This document shows, piece after piece, positions 12,458-27,400 of a stretch of DNA of 64,000 nucleotides. A model generated the notes under the pieces. It was not told the DNA's origin and made no database searches. It saw only the letters and a program-made list of their open reading frames with translations. This stretch comes from Anisakis pegreffii (Eukaryota > Nematoda > Chromadorea > Rhabditida > Anisakidae). How positions within the stretch are numbered: the first letter of the stretch is position 1; every line of letters starts with the position of its first letter. The DNA lies in assembly GCA_035041965.1 (NCBI GenBank), contig JAPYMA010000172.1, positions 1-64,000 of the forward strand, in the 5' to 3' direction. The position numbers were made by a program, and so were the translations under genes.

Positions 12458-15400
12458 CTTAAAAACACACTATTCGCTATTTATATACACACGGTCATTA
12501 CGGCTACCTGTCATCTCTTTATTTGGTGAAAACGACAGCATTTCTAAGCCAATGTCAAAACGAATCTTTTGATTGTACAAGAGCAATGGTAAAATAAAAA
12601 TACCTTAACGAATGACAAAAATAACAATAATATTAGCAACGAAATTGAATAAACTCACAACATTAATATCACCGAATGAGTTATTGAGATTTCAAAAATA
12701 GTTTAAAAAATGAAATAAAGAACCAACCAAATCGTTACCATACCCTCCATCTCGCACTGCACGCTTACTGATATCGTCGAAGCTATGCAACAAATCCAAT
12801 GCGCTTTTCGTTCGATCCAATCCTGATGAAGTCTTCATTTCGTTCGGACGACATCCATAACTGTATGTGTTCTGCTAAAACGACAGTCTACATCAATGAT
12901 CAACAAACAAAAAACAAAACAATAATAATAACAAAAAAATGAAGTAAACAACAATGATATTAACAATAATAATAACAAAATAATAACAATAATAATAACA
13001 TGATAATAACAACAACCACAAACATTTCTATTCAATTCACGTCGTAACCAATCTTCCAGAACCAATAAACTATCGCAAGCGTCACGCTCTTTCACAATCA
13101 TCTGCAATTGTCCACTCAATGAATTTAATGTTGAACAATTCACTAACAATATAGGTAAAGAAGAACAAATTGTAAGGATTGTAAAGAACAAAAATTGTAA
13201 GAACAAAAACAACATAAGTACTGCAGATGAGACTGCTTTAACATAGCATGAAATGAATTATACTTCTTGGATGATGATATTATAAAAAAAATAGTGCATT
13301 ATGATAATACACGTAAGAAATAATGTTACATAACAGAACTTCTGAATTTCACTCATTAAGAATCATTTTGTAACCTTATACAAATTGGTACTAAAAATAA
13401 TATTAAATGCAAGCATATGAGCAAATAACTAACTTCATAAATCTCAGGATTTGCATTGATAATCTTAATCAATGATTTACACATTTTGTACGGTTTGAAA
13501 ACACTCGAATCCCTTTGAGCCAACACTTGCGCAATGAAACCTTTGTATTTACGGTCCTCTGAAATCCATCATTTGATATCACAATTGCCGCATTTGACAA
13601 TAACAATAATAAAATCATTCCTGTCGTCACCAAACTCAAAACATTTCAAAACAAACCCGTTCCCAACATTGCGACACGTAAACGTTTCGTTTTGAATGAA
13701 TCGTTGATTGAGATTAAATTCTCGAATATTTCAACTGCATTCTTCACTTCGGCTGGTGTAAACATCGTCTGAAAGTGAAAAGCGAAGTGTTATCACCGAA
13801 CGAATATCTTTTACTGATAATGACAACATCTCATGATAATGACTCAAAACAATTAATGAATGCACATTCCAACAAATAACAGATAACTGAAGCAAATAAA
13901 CTCATAAATTATTTCGCGAACATTATAAAATTTGTTTAGAACTCTGTGAATGTTCAAAGTCAAAAAATAAATCAAAACATACGAAATATAGCAAAGATAT
14001 TCGAGAAAACATTTCTCACCATCGTTACTAACTAATCATCATGGACAAATGATTATTATCATGCTGATAAACTGAAACGATCGTTTCTTAAACCAGTGCA
14101 GAACAAACCTCAAAAGAGAAGTGCTGCAATGCCATTACTGTGAATTCCAAATTCTCCCAACACAAAAATAGCAACGTTTGAACGGCAACAGTATAATCCG
14201 ATGGTAATTTCAACAACTGCTCCAATAACCTTAAAAAATCATCTTCACATATTTGCGAACGTTCCCGAACCAAAAATTTTAATACTATGAATAAATTAAT
14301 ATGAAAAATAAAAATATATTACGAAAATTATGAAAAAATAAAATATGAAATAAATATTATAAAAAAACAAAAATATAAATGAATAACTATCACCTGTCCA
14401 CACAGACCGGATCATTCATCCACATCTTTATTCCAGTCGGCATCGGAAGTAAACCAGATTTGGCCACAGCGTACGGATTCACCGCTGCTTTATCCTTCAA
14501 TTGAGCCAGTCATTATGGAATAATCATCGTTTACGTAACCAACATTAACAATCAAAATAATGAACAAGAAAACAAACCAACTGCGCTCGGTCATTATCAA
14601 TGATACAAGTCCTCAGCAACGATGAAATGATCTCGTAGAACTTCGTCGTATCCTGATATATCATCTTGACACGACTGTCGTCCCTCGATATCATCACGAG
14701 CATATAATACAGTGCCTCTTTCAACACCAATTGCTTCTTCTGAATTCAAAATCTCTTTCAAATATTCATCATTATAATGCTAAAAATCCTTATCTTAACA
14801 TATTTCTGCATTTATTGTATTGATCTTTTATGTAAGAAAAAGAATCAGCTAATTTCTTTTGTTTCGAAAACTACTTTCAATGACTTGTTAATCAAATATA
14901 TTTCAACAAAGAAAAATCCACAACCACTTCGCACAATTTCAAAAAAGAATAAACGATCGAATTAAATCAGAAATATTCAGAATGACAATGCATCGATATG
15001 TTCAATGGTGAGAGAATAAGTGAAGTTAAGATTTATTCAAAACGCGAATCTCACTTGTTCAAGTCCCAAAGCAGCGTAGAGGTAGAACAAATCAAAGTAG
15101 TTGGTTGGATGTGCACTGAAGTCAGCAGGATTGTTACGCGCTATGATCAGCATTAAAGTGATCAGCACATCAGACACCGTATCGCCTTCGCGACAGATCG
15201 TATCCAATTTGAAGTCAATGCAATCACCTGAATTTGATCTCTTTTATTGAACAATCTTTGATAAACACAATCACTACGTAAAATATTATTTCTTTCCTTG
15301 ATTCAGCGCAATTCAGTGAAAATAATTCGTGATAAAAACAGCTGATAAAGAAAAGCACCCTTGCGCAGCATAGAATGTAATACATATTTTGGGTGCAAAC

Positions 15401-18400
15401 AATAATTTTACTTATCCAGACGTCAATTCAACGTCAACTGCTCGTTGAAAAACAAAATTTCGGACATCCAAAAATACCCCATCATCAATTTTTTAGACAT
15501 CCAATGCTCTCTCTGATTTTCAAAACTCCAAATAATATCAAACAAAAAACTTAATAAGGAATGAAAACCAATCAGCTGCTGTCGCAAACACTTCCACTTC
15601 CGAACGTGTATGTTCGTGTGAATATAAGTCAAAAAATAAATTTTCACAAATACGAATTCGAAAAAAGGCAAAACAAGCAAAAAGCTTACCAAGATACGGA
15701 CGAAGCGATTGAATTTGATCGAGACGAGTACTATCCATAACGGCAACCAAAATATTCACAAAGAAACTTCTCACCTGTAAAGATGACAAACAATTCAGTT
15801 GAGGTGAATACATAAAATCTTTCTGATGAACACAAAAAATAACACAACTGAAATGATCATCTCAATAAATCGATTGAGTGAAATCATATTCTCCGGATAT
15901 TCACTCCACAAAAAGGATCGAAAAAATGGAAAATATAAAAATTAAACGAAAAATCGAGAAACGCACATCAGCAGACGGAGCAACGAACAAGTACATCACG
16001 ATCAACTTCGGTTGGAACATCACGTTGCAAACGAACCACGCACGACAACTCGCTGACATCTTGAATAATGACTCCAATGTTTTTTGCCACTCCAATAAAT
16101 TACCACTCCTGAAATGACAATAACAATCCGTTTATATCAAAATATCTTCTACAACAATAATTTTAACTTCCAATCATCAAGTAAATTCCCATAACATAGT
16201 GTATCAAAACAAAAATATCGAAACAGTCACAGAATATATTTTCATTCTCCACCAAAATAATTCAACCATATGAATTCCGACTTTCCAACAAAACGCAAAA
16301 AAATTTAATGTAAAATATAGATTACGAGGCATTCAAAATACTCCTGGAAATGAAAAAGAATTGCACGCTCTGCAATCATAAACCATCAACTGCTCAATTC
16401 GTCGAAGTTCTGTAAACTGCTCGAGTACGAGCTCTGAATCCTTTTTTATACAATTGTCATCGCATCAAAATTAATTACAACAACCAACATAACAAATCAA
16501 ATATAATTAATACCTCAACGTTTTCTTGGCCCTCAACGCGGTCAAAAATAGGAATTTACTCAGCAATCGTATCGTTACCATACACACTTTTCTGCAAATA
16601 CAAACGAAATGCATTCAGCTCTCCAGAGTCTATGCAAATATTCCTCAATTCAGGCAAACAATATTTTCAAATGGAGTCAATGGAATAATCAGATGTTTGC
16701 CATTTTTGATTTCACGACAAAATGTGATCACAACCAAAAACTTATTCGACTCATTCCATTAACAAATCACTGAATTATTCCAATAATAAGAAACCATTTG
16801 AAATCCACAGATCACAATCTACAAACAAAATAATTTTTACTTACTCTCTATCATTCTTATTCGTCGTTCGCTCAGCCATTTTCACTGCACGAGATGTGAC
16901 TTCACGAAGAAAGTGGAAATATTGCGAAGTATACCTAAAATATTTGCCAATAAAGGAACTTGAATCGTCGTAATTTTTCCCATCTGTGCAGTATTATCAA
17001 AAAAAACTAAACGAAAAAATAGATTCCCGAAAACGTAGATGAATGTACACATTCATAAATAAAAGTTAAATATTTCAAGTCGATTGCATAAGCATAACAA
17101 AAATTTTGCTAAACTTTTTTCCAAATAAACGATAAAAGAGCAATGGAACATTCCAAATTCGAATTCAAATAAAAACAACACCAAAACAAAATCAAACTAA
17201 CTGTGATCGTTCATGCATCGATCGTGTATTCTTGCCACGTATCATCGCCTCCAACTTCCGTGGTAATTGTCGTAGACGTGAACCTTCAAAGATTTATTTC
17301 AGTAGTAACGAGTAATCAGTTCAACCAACAATGCGCAATACCACAACACTGACAAATAAAAACAAATGAAACATCCAAATCAAAAAAGATAAATTGCAAC
17401 AAACTCAAAGACATCGCACTAAATTTCTTGTCGATTCCACCGCCCGTACCCACCGTCACTGGACTGACGGAATGCGACGTGGCTGAACGTGGTGAGTGCG
17501 ATTGCGACTGCAAAGTGGACGAATACGACTGAATCATCTCGCTCGACGAACACAACGCCGAATCGATGCATGGATCACCGATCTGAAAATATTTTCCATT
17601 ATTATCTATTAATATGCACTCGGATTACAGTTAACCTTATTACCATCAAAAATATCGTTGATATTTACCACTGGTAGTAAGACTCCTATCTAACTTTATT
17701 ACCCTCATAAATACAGTTAACATTATTAACCTCATAAATACGTTGATATTTACCACTAATGGCACGATCTTTATCTTATCACTACCCTTACGATTAACGT
17801 TATCATCTTGATCAAGATAATCAAAGTGATAACTGCGATGAATTCATGGTTTGCTCACAATCAGTTATACTTAAGGCATTGACGTTCGAAACCCACCTAT
17901 TGGCTTATCTAACAAGGTGACTTAACTGGGCCGATTATTTGCAAATCCACCATAATGCGGGTTAGAACTTCAGGTTCGATAATAAAACGAACCTTTTCAT
18001 AAATCAACAAATACGCACTCCACCACCGTTTCTGTCTCTTCTTCTGATATCGATTACTCGAATTATCGAACGCCTCCGATACGTAATCACCACCGAACCA
18101 TGTACTGCGCATTTCCTTAATTAATACACTCCATTAATATTTCATTCAGAACACAACAATATAAAGTCTATACATCCACCTTCATTAATGATAATCAACA
18201 GTGATTATTAATGAACTCAGATGATGTATCCTTGTTTGCACGTTAGGCAATAACATTACACGAAGCAATAATCCTAGCCGAATGAACCAAGTGCCCTTTT
18301 CATGTTATTTACCTAACTATCCATTAATTATATTGTAAACTACTAATGGCAGCTGCAACGTATGCCAATATTAACGATAATCCCAGGTATGATTAACGAT

Positions 18401-21400
18401 TAATTAATAACGTTTATAATGAACTCATTCCATCTCAAGGTTAATCTTTCCTCAATTCTCGCGCAATATTACTCGATAAATAATTTTATTAACTCATTCA
18501 AACGCAATTAACATCGCTTACTGCTGCATAACAAATGAACATATAACAAATAAACAATTTTTTCTAATATTCACAATAAAATTACAGGGAACATAAATGG
18601 GCTATATTTCATGATTAAATACTCATCAATTAAATGCTAAATACCTCGAATAATTTAAACATATTAACTGTTGAACAACGATTAATTGCGATTGTTTTTT
18701 TTTCAGTTTTATTTTGGAAATTTGAAAAAATAATAAAATGAAATGAAAGAAGAAGAAATACAGAATGAAATGAAATCAAAAAAAGAACCTCTTTGTTGAG
18801 AATACACTCGGTCACATCGATGTCATCGAATTTGTACCATCGGTCATCATTTTCGTCCGAACGAATAAACGAATAATAATGTCCACCGTTCGCCTGACCC
18901 GAATGCACCACAACACCTCGCAAACGATACTGAGTGCTAAAACTTCAACCTATCATTCACTATCATTACTATTATCATCTTTACATTATTATCATTATAC
19001 TGTTATAAGCATTGTTACTGTTACCAAACTTCCAATCCATAATCTTACACGATACAATCAAAAATGATCAAATTTCACTGATCAAAACAATCAACTCATC
19101 ACCGACCTGTCATCAACACTACTCTTCTGGTCGAGTGTCGATACACATCCTCCTATCATCGCACTATCCGTTGCGTACTTCTCAGACTGAGACTCGATTG
19201 ATGCACCTACAACATTCAATACGAAATAAGAAAGTCTATCTTTACGAGTGACTACTCATTAATATCAATAATATCACGATAATTAAACTAACAAAAATAG
19301 ATCCACTCTTACAAATTCCTTCAAAATCACCCTTTCACAAACTCAATCCAAACTCACCAGTGCCACTATCCATCACAGATGACGACGATCGCGCTGTGTA
19401 AGTACTTTCTTTGGTGGATTCGGCTAAATCAGCAAAAAAGTTTCATTAGTTTACAAACTGAACGAATATTAACGAAAACAACTGTGATTTATGAACTACA
19501 ATAAAGATTGAATGAAATACTCAGAACATCAATAATTCAGCTTAATAACCTTCTGCAGCCAGTGTGTACGGCATCATATCCAGTTCCAACGGAAATTCAA
19601 AATAATCATTGTATTTCTGTGGAATATCGCGTTCCCAATCGAAATCGAATCTTTTCAATTGGATTGTCAAATATGGTGGCAATTTAGCTACGCACAGTCT
19701 CTTTATTGCAGTCACCTTCAATCATTGCAATATTCTATATTAATCATTAAATAAATATCACTGTTACAGACTGATACGAATGGCTTAAACTAATGCTCAC
19801 TCATTTTTAAAATCGGAATATAATAAAAGATAATTCCACGTTCAATGAACAATTCTATAAACAACGTACAATAACTTATTCTGACCTATAATAGCAGATT
19901 CATTAGACAATAGATACAAGCCGGATCATAGCCTGGCTCAGGCTCAAAACATTAATGATATTGGTACACCACTCGGTTTCAAGCAAAACTTTCTTCCCGT
20001 TCGCGGAGGAAAGTTTTGCTCGAAACCGAGTGGTATACCAATATCATTAATATTCTGACCTAATCAATGAACATCAACTTAAAATACAATACAATCTAAA
20101 TCAAATAATAGATAGCGTAACAAAAATTCCAACCTTCTTATTGCACTCTTCACACAGATATGCGTTATCATTATTCAACAAATCGCCCTTAACATACTCT
20201 TTAAGTGAATCTAATAAGTTATTATGAGATCTGATGTCAACTGAGATCGATGTGAATGCCTCTTCGCGCAGATACCTGAATTCATTCAATTCATTTCAAT
20301 TCACACCATAATAATTCCATTCAAACGATAACACCTCACTATCCAGCCAATAATTACAACGAACCTATGCGGACAATCCTTACAAATCTTCTGATCTGCA
20401 AATGTACCACCGAATAACTTCTCACAGATCGGTGATTCACCAATCTTCTTCAGTCCCTCATCGATCGAATCGAAAAGTGCATTATAAAATTCGAGTGCAT
20501 CCTGCTGTTCACGCACATTCACCGCTTGACCGTAGAATCTATAATCAACGAATAAATCAAAAAAGGGACACATAAATGAACAATCAATATAACAAAAGCT
20601 AGAAAGACATTCACTAAATTTCAAAAAGTATAGTTTTCTCTCAAAAAATTTTCACAAAAATATATTCTACAAATCGAATACATAATTCAATTGATCAATC
20701 CTAAACGATTTCTCGAACGACTTTTGCAAACTGATTTAACCAATTTCTGAAGTGCTTCTTAAAATTGTCTAAAAATGAAATATTCGCTCGAAATAAAACC
20801 TGAAGTGATTCCAAAAGAATCGCGGAGTATAATATTGCAGCTCAGAGCCAAGAAGATGAGCGAATATCGACTGTACTGCTTTCAGCATTGTTTCGTGATA
20901 CTGCTCTGGTGTTTTCCGCTCGAATTCCTTCAAATGTTCTATTTCATTACCAACTGCATGCAAGTAAAATGAATGAATAAATATGCAAAGAAACGACAAG
21001 CTGAATGAATAATAAATATCATGAGAATCACCGTGTAACAATGGAGAACTTGAACACATTCTTAAAAATTCAAGAAATGAAACCTGAAATTGTCAAACAA
21101 AAATTTTAAAAATCAAAAATATACCCTAAATAACATGAAACGATCATCTGTCCCCTCGTCAACGTCGATCTCGTCTGGACAATTCGCATTCAACAATGCG
21201 GCTCGAAGAGGTTCGATCATGAAAATCTAAAATATGCCATCACGATTCCAACAATATCGAGAAAGAATTCATGAACACTTACAATTTTACATAAAAATTT
21301 GCGATCATAAAGAACAATACTGCAAAGAAATAATTTTTCGAAAACAGTCAAAAAATAAACCTGCTGGAACACAGAATTCATGTAGCAAGTAGCACCACCG

Positions 21401-24400
21401 TTCTTCAATCCAACGTAACTGTTCGGTGTTCGTAACGAAAACGCTGGCATATACTCCCACTCGATGTTCATTGTTGGAATAGGCCCTAGAAATCAGTTTC
21501 ATTGAATGAAATCGCACAGGATTTCCCCTCAACTGAAGCACTCTCAAATACAATTTTTTAACTAGCAAAATACGGATGAACAAATGCGAACGAATAACAC
21601 AAAAATAAATATCAATTTGAAAAAACGCCCAACTGAAATCATCACTCCACAAAAGGAAAATAAAGAAAAATTTCTCAACCAAAACTTGTCCATGAATAAG
21701 ACAAGTTTATATACGTATGTACGGATCAAAAATAAATAAAAAAACGAAGAATGTTGAATAAACCGAAAAAAAGAAAGAAAAAAGAAACAAAAGCGAATCA
21801 AAACAAACCCGAATAAAAGAGTTGATTGAGCAGATCGACCATGCAGAAGTAGTTCGCAGACGAGTCATCGCACAGCACAATCAGCAGATCGTACGCTGAC
21901 TTCGTGCTCATGCCACTGCCACACACCGGCACGCATCGATTCGACGAGATCGGCACTGTGGTCGCTGATCGCGGCATCGCACTGCCTTGTTGAGATCGTT
22001 GTTGTGGCTGCGGCTCTGAATGTTGTGGCTGCTGTTGATCTGCGCCTTGACCTTAACCAATACTCTACTATTACCACTATTACTATAACAACACATCGAT
22101 TAAATTGATAAAAATAACCCTCACACACACATTACAACCACATCACACCAAACTCATCATGAATCAACCTCACAATCGCTACAATCAACAGTTCATGAAT
22201 AACGATAATAAGAATAATTCGAAATCACAACGATACCAGCAAATCAAAACTGAACAGTAATCTAAAATCAAAAATATTACTATCTCAAAGGTAACGAATT
22301 TAACAACTACAGCAATAAAAAGAACCATAAAGAATCGTTAAAAACTGCAACCTGTCCGTGATGAAATCGCGGAATGTGTGACAGAACGTTGAATATGCGA
22401 GAAATCAGAACCCTCACGAGAGCGTTCCATATCGATGAATGCTCGAGATGACGTTAACACGTACTCGTCTATTATTTGCTGAAATCATTTACTTCACTTC
22501 CAGTTATAACACCAACTGCCAAACATCCCAATACACAATAAACACAACAAAACTAGACACTTCGCAAACTGTTATCTTGAATAATGATACCATAAACACC
22601 AACGACTAAATCCAATAAACATCTACCAAACAACTCAAACAACTCATCAAACGAGCACATACCCTCACGAACTGCTTTCCATTCGGGTCACAACCAATAA
22701 ACTGCTTATGTTCATACGGTAACATGGCCACCAAACACCGACCCACGTCAAAATATCCAATCAATAACGTATCCTTCGGATAACTTTCCTGATGGATTGC
22801 GGTATGTCGCTATAACGATCTTTATTTATAAGTACCAAAATCACTATTATTTTCGTTATCAATTATTATTATCCTTATTAATTATTATTTTTATAATTAT
22901 TATTGTACAGCAGCGCTCTTCACACTAATATTCATCACGTATTCAGACATAAAAGGAATATTCATTTAGATGAATATATAATATCGCAATAACGATAACA
23001 AATAAACTAACTAAAATCACAAACCTTCGCAGAATCAAGCCATTCAAGAACGGTATCAACGCGCGATAAATTATCATCCAAACGAACTTGCGTTTTGCGA
23101 CAGTATTCCAACAATCTACAACATATTGCCATCAATACAATGACAACTATAACAACGATCAAAACAGAACTTATTAGAATACCGATTGCAATAATAATAA
23201 CAATAACAAGTACAAATTCAAAATATAAAATTCAAAGTTAAACAAGTATAAACTTAAAAAACAACAAACAATGAAATGAAAAATGTCATACTTGCATAAT
23301 AACGTGAAATATTCAGATGCTATTTCGGGTTTTTCCTCTGTTAAGTGGATATTCTCAAACAGAACATTTATGGTGTTGACCAGCAGTGATCGCTCTGTTA
23401 CGGATGGACGACTCAAAATTCTACTGATTATTTGTACAGCGTGTTTACGCACTTTCCTGAAATTACAATACAAATATCAAAATTCCAATTTTGTCTAAAA
23501 TTATTTGAAACAATTTACAGAACATTTCCAAAGGTACTCCTCACAAATTTCTCAAGAAAGCTATCATCAATCATTAATCCATAATTCATCATTCCTCCAC
23601 AATGCATTCCTATCTCCTTCTTCACAACGTAAACTATTTCATAACGCCACGAATATATTATTACAATGAATAGAAACTCCAAAAGTTTTTAAGATGAAAA
23701 TTTCTTAAGAAATACATTCAGATGTCTTCAATAACTCAACTCATCATAAAATAGCACTCTCCACCAACAAAGAATTCAAACAAAACTCAAAAAGGCAATC
23801 AGAAACACCTACTCGCTGCTACACAGAAGTAATTCGACCACGATCGATGACCACATCGAGAGTTTAGTTGCGATGATATCGGTGCCATTCAATCCGATCG
23901 ACGCTGTCCCCAAACATTCCAACGCGACCACTGTCACATCTTCTTGGGTTTTACTCATTTCACACTGAAATTTTTATATCATTCGACATGAATCTAAATA
24001 CCCAAACACTTAATAAACACTCCATTACACCTTCAGACAATTTCAGTCAGTTCTGCAGCTCAAAACTATCATAAAACACACCAACAAGAACATCAAACTG
24101 CAACTATCAACACGATCGATCACAACTGCCAATCAATTCAATTCAATCAATCAGTCAATTCTACTCGCCCTAAACATCATAAATTTTGAATCTTCTTCGA
24201 TCTGCATTAATCTCCAATGCAAAAAAAACATTCGAACAAAAATAATGATTCACTTCAAATATTTTCAGAATCAATCTTCTAAAGAGGACAATCTGGCACA
24301 CTCACCAACTGCTGCGATGCGGCAATGGCTTCCTTGGATGAATTCATTGGCGGGTTGACACGATCCGAGTTGACAATAAGGGGGATGCGCCTTGAACCAA

Positions 24401-27400
24401 CCGCCCAAACGATTCGCATCAAACAGTCCATGAGTTGAGCATCAATATTGAAAATACTGCGTAAATGTCGCAGTTCACGTTTACCCTCATCCAAGCCACT
24501 GCAAACATCCAATGCAATCCGATCACAATACTCTCGGTAAATACCACCAATCATGTCCGATCCCAACGGCACGCGTTCACGTTCGTTGCCTTGATGCAGT
24601 ATCTGATTCTGAAACTTTCACATTTATTCCCTTATCTATGTTCTCACTCTCCACAACCGGGATTTCAGGATCTCACGCTGCACTTCGAGAACATAATCAA
24701 TCAGATTATAATCTCAGATTATTATCACCGTTTTAATCAGTTCTATTTCCAACACAAAACATTCTTAACAATGAGAGTTTGACCGCAAAACCGTTAACCG
24801 CAACTCCCATTACAAACCGTGACCGGTCAATCTGTCTAAAGACATTTAGTCTAACGACAGTTTGCCTAACGAACAATTTGCCTAACTGATGGTTTTTTAA
24901 TGGATATTTCGCCTAATAGGCAAACTGTTCCTTAGGCAAACTGTCCGTCAGGCAAACTACCCATAAGGGAAACTGTCCATTAGGCAATGTGTCTTTGGGC
25001 AAACTGTCGTGAGGCTAAATGTCTTTAGACAGATTGACCGGGTACCATTATAAACAGTAGTTCTAGTTCAACTGAACAACTAATAAAAACGACTAAACGA
25101 GATTAAAAACAGAAGCCGTAATGACAATGATGTAATGAAACAAACTTTGACTCTAACAGCCACAGATAAAACAAATTTCGCGATATTGATCAACCACCAT
25201 AATGCCATTATACACGCCAATGCATCCCAACGATGCAACACTTGTGGATCGTTTAGGAACGAAAACACTGCCAAACACGATATTGAATGAAAGAAGGTGC
25301 GCTGAAATTTTCATTCAGATTATTGTCATCCTTTACACAAAAACGCTCTCGTATAAAAAACTCTCTCGACATTCTTTATTCAGTCACAAAATTATCACCA
25401 AACCAATACATCGAAACCAAATGATGAATTTAAAAATTACATCAAAAATCCCCCAACATCAGAATTCAAATGACTAAATAACCTGGAACTGTTTCGCGTG
25501 CGGTTGTAAATTCGCATCGCACGGCAACAGCATCGAATGCAAAACCCGTAATAAATACAACGTTCTACTCGGCGTTTCTGACGACATTATGTCTATCAAG
25601 CGATTTGTTGTTGTCATCTCGAATATAATGTTCATCGATAGCAAATCTGCTGGGATTTGACTGAAACAATTTGATCGCATTTGATCACTCGACATTACAT
25701 CACTATTACTGATAATTAGATAACAAAAACAAGCCGGATCATAGCCTGGCTCAAGCTCACAACATTAATGATATTGGTACACCACTCGGTTTCATGCAAA
25801 AAATCACTATCACTATTGGTTTTGTCATTATTGACACTACATTATCAACGCATTTATACTCGTTACCAAAATCATAAAACTTTCACAAAATTTCTACATT
25901 AAATCCTAACCTAATATCACTCAACCGCAACTCACAACTTGCCATAAATTGCAATGAATTCACTTCCACTCATACAATTGTTACATACCTACTCAATAAA
26001 CAATCAACAAAAATCGACATCAACAACTCAATAACAACACAAATGATAATTACAACATCAAACAATGTAATCAATAAAAAAATAACGATGTAAAACGCAC
26101 TTCAAAACTTTCGAGGCTGCATCACGCAACTCGACTGAGCCGTATTCAAAGCCAATATCTTCAAGAGTGTACAAAAACCGAACATAATCTGAATTCGACG
26201 ATATCGTATTACCGGCCAATAAATGCTCTTCTTCATCACTACACATCCCACTCATAGTTTCACTGAAACATTCATTTCATTCATTATCTCTTGTTCATAT
26301 TTCAAATTCATTTCACTGTGACCAAATTATCCACTGAATCCAATTCAAATCAATCCATCATTTCACTCATATTTCAATTACTATCACCATAATATTAATC
26401 AGAATTATCCAATCAGATGAAAAATTCAATAAAATTTTCAAAAAATCACAAACCTCGGATCAGGGCTCGAATCCGAACTCGTCACGAAACGTGATGTTGA
26501 CCATTTTGATAATGAGAATTTGACAACCACCTGACACGTTTCATCAATACTCAACTCATACAAAGTTCTCCTGTATTCCCTCGCATCCAACATCTTCACA
26601 TCCTCCGATAGGTTATTGTTTGCGCACGTCGCTATATTGTTGATATTTCCAGTGTTGTTGTACATATCACTCATATTTATGTTCATATTATTATTATCGT
26701 TCTTACTGCTGCTATCAGTGACACTACTCGCCCGCTGCACACCCAGTTGAAAGCGTGCCATCGTACCGTCCACACAACATCCATCCCAACTACGGATTCT
26801 GTCTTCGATCTAAAATTGATTACATTCGCTTTACATTTTCTACTCATATCCAATCTACAACGGAAACTAAATAAAACGAATAATACTGCTGGAAATGAAT
26901 GAAAATGAAATGAATTCTTTGAAATGAATGGAACACGAAATTCAATAAAAAATTCTCTGTCGATTCATAACATCTTATTGCTTTCAATATTGTTACTTCA
27001 ATTCATCATAAAATCTCGGCATATATTCCACTACACATTTCACAAATTTATCAGTGAAACATTTCAGAGTTGAACAATTCAAAAAACGAATTCAAACGCA
27101 CCATAGCTTTAAGTGCTGATGCAGTCATATTGCTATGCACAGAGAATATCTCTTCTTCATTCGCATTACTCGATGTATTTGTACCTTTAATTACGATTCA
27201 TCAGTTCAATTATCAAAATCCTGTCGACAAAAAACAATGTGCTCTTTGCTCTAGTGATGATAATAGGAAGGTTTAAACTCGTAATCGTAATAAGTTACTA
27301 TTAAAGAAGCAAAATTTATTCATACATGTATGAATAATAATTCATTTCGAGTACATCTGAAAGGGCAAACATTGTTTATAATAAAGTAACACTGAACACG

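Noticed and set aside
12277..12468. Alternative 63-codon frame over protease exon 63
   Set aside because: It ends in a stop and cannot connect to exon 64; the other frame continues through two more exons.
16330..16440. Possible extra protease exon between exons 52 and 53
   Set aside because: The frame is open but exons 52 and 53 already join in phase at the position expected from USP9X, so the insertion is unnecessary.
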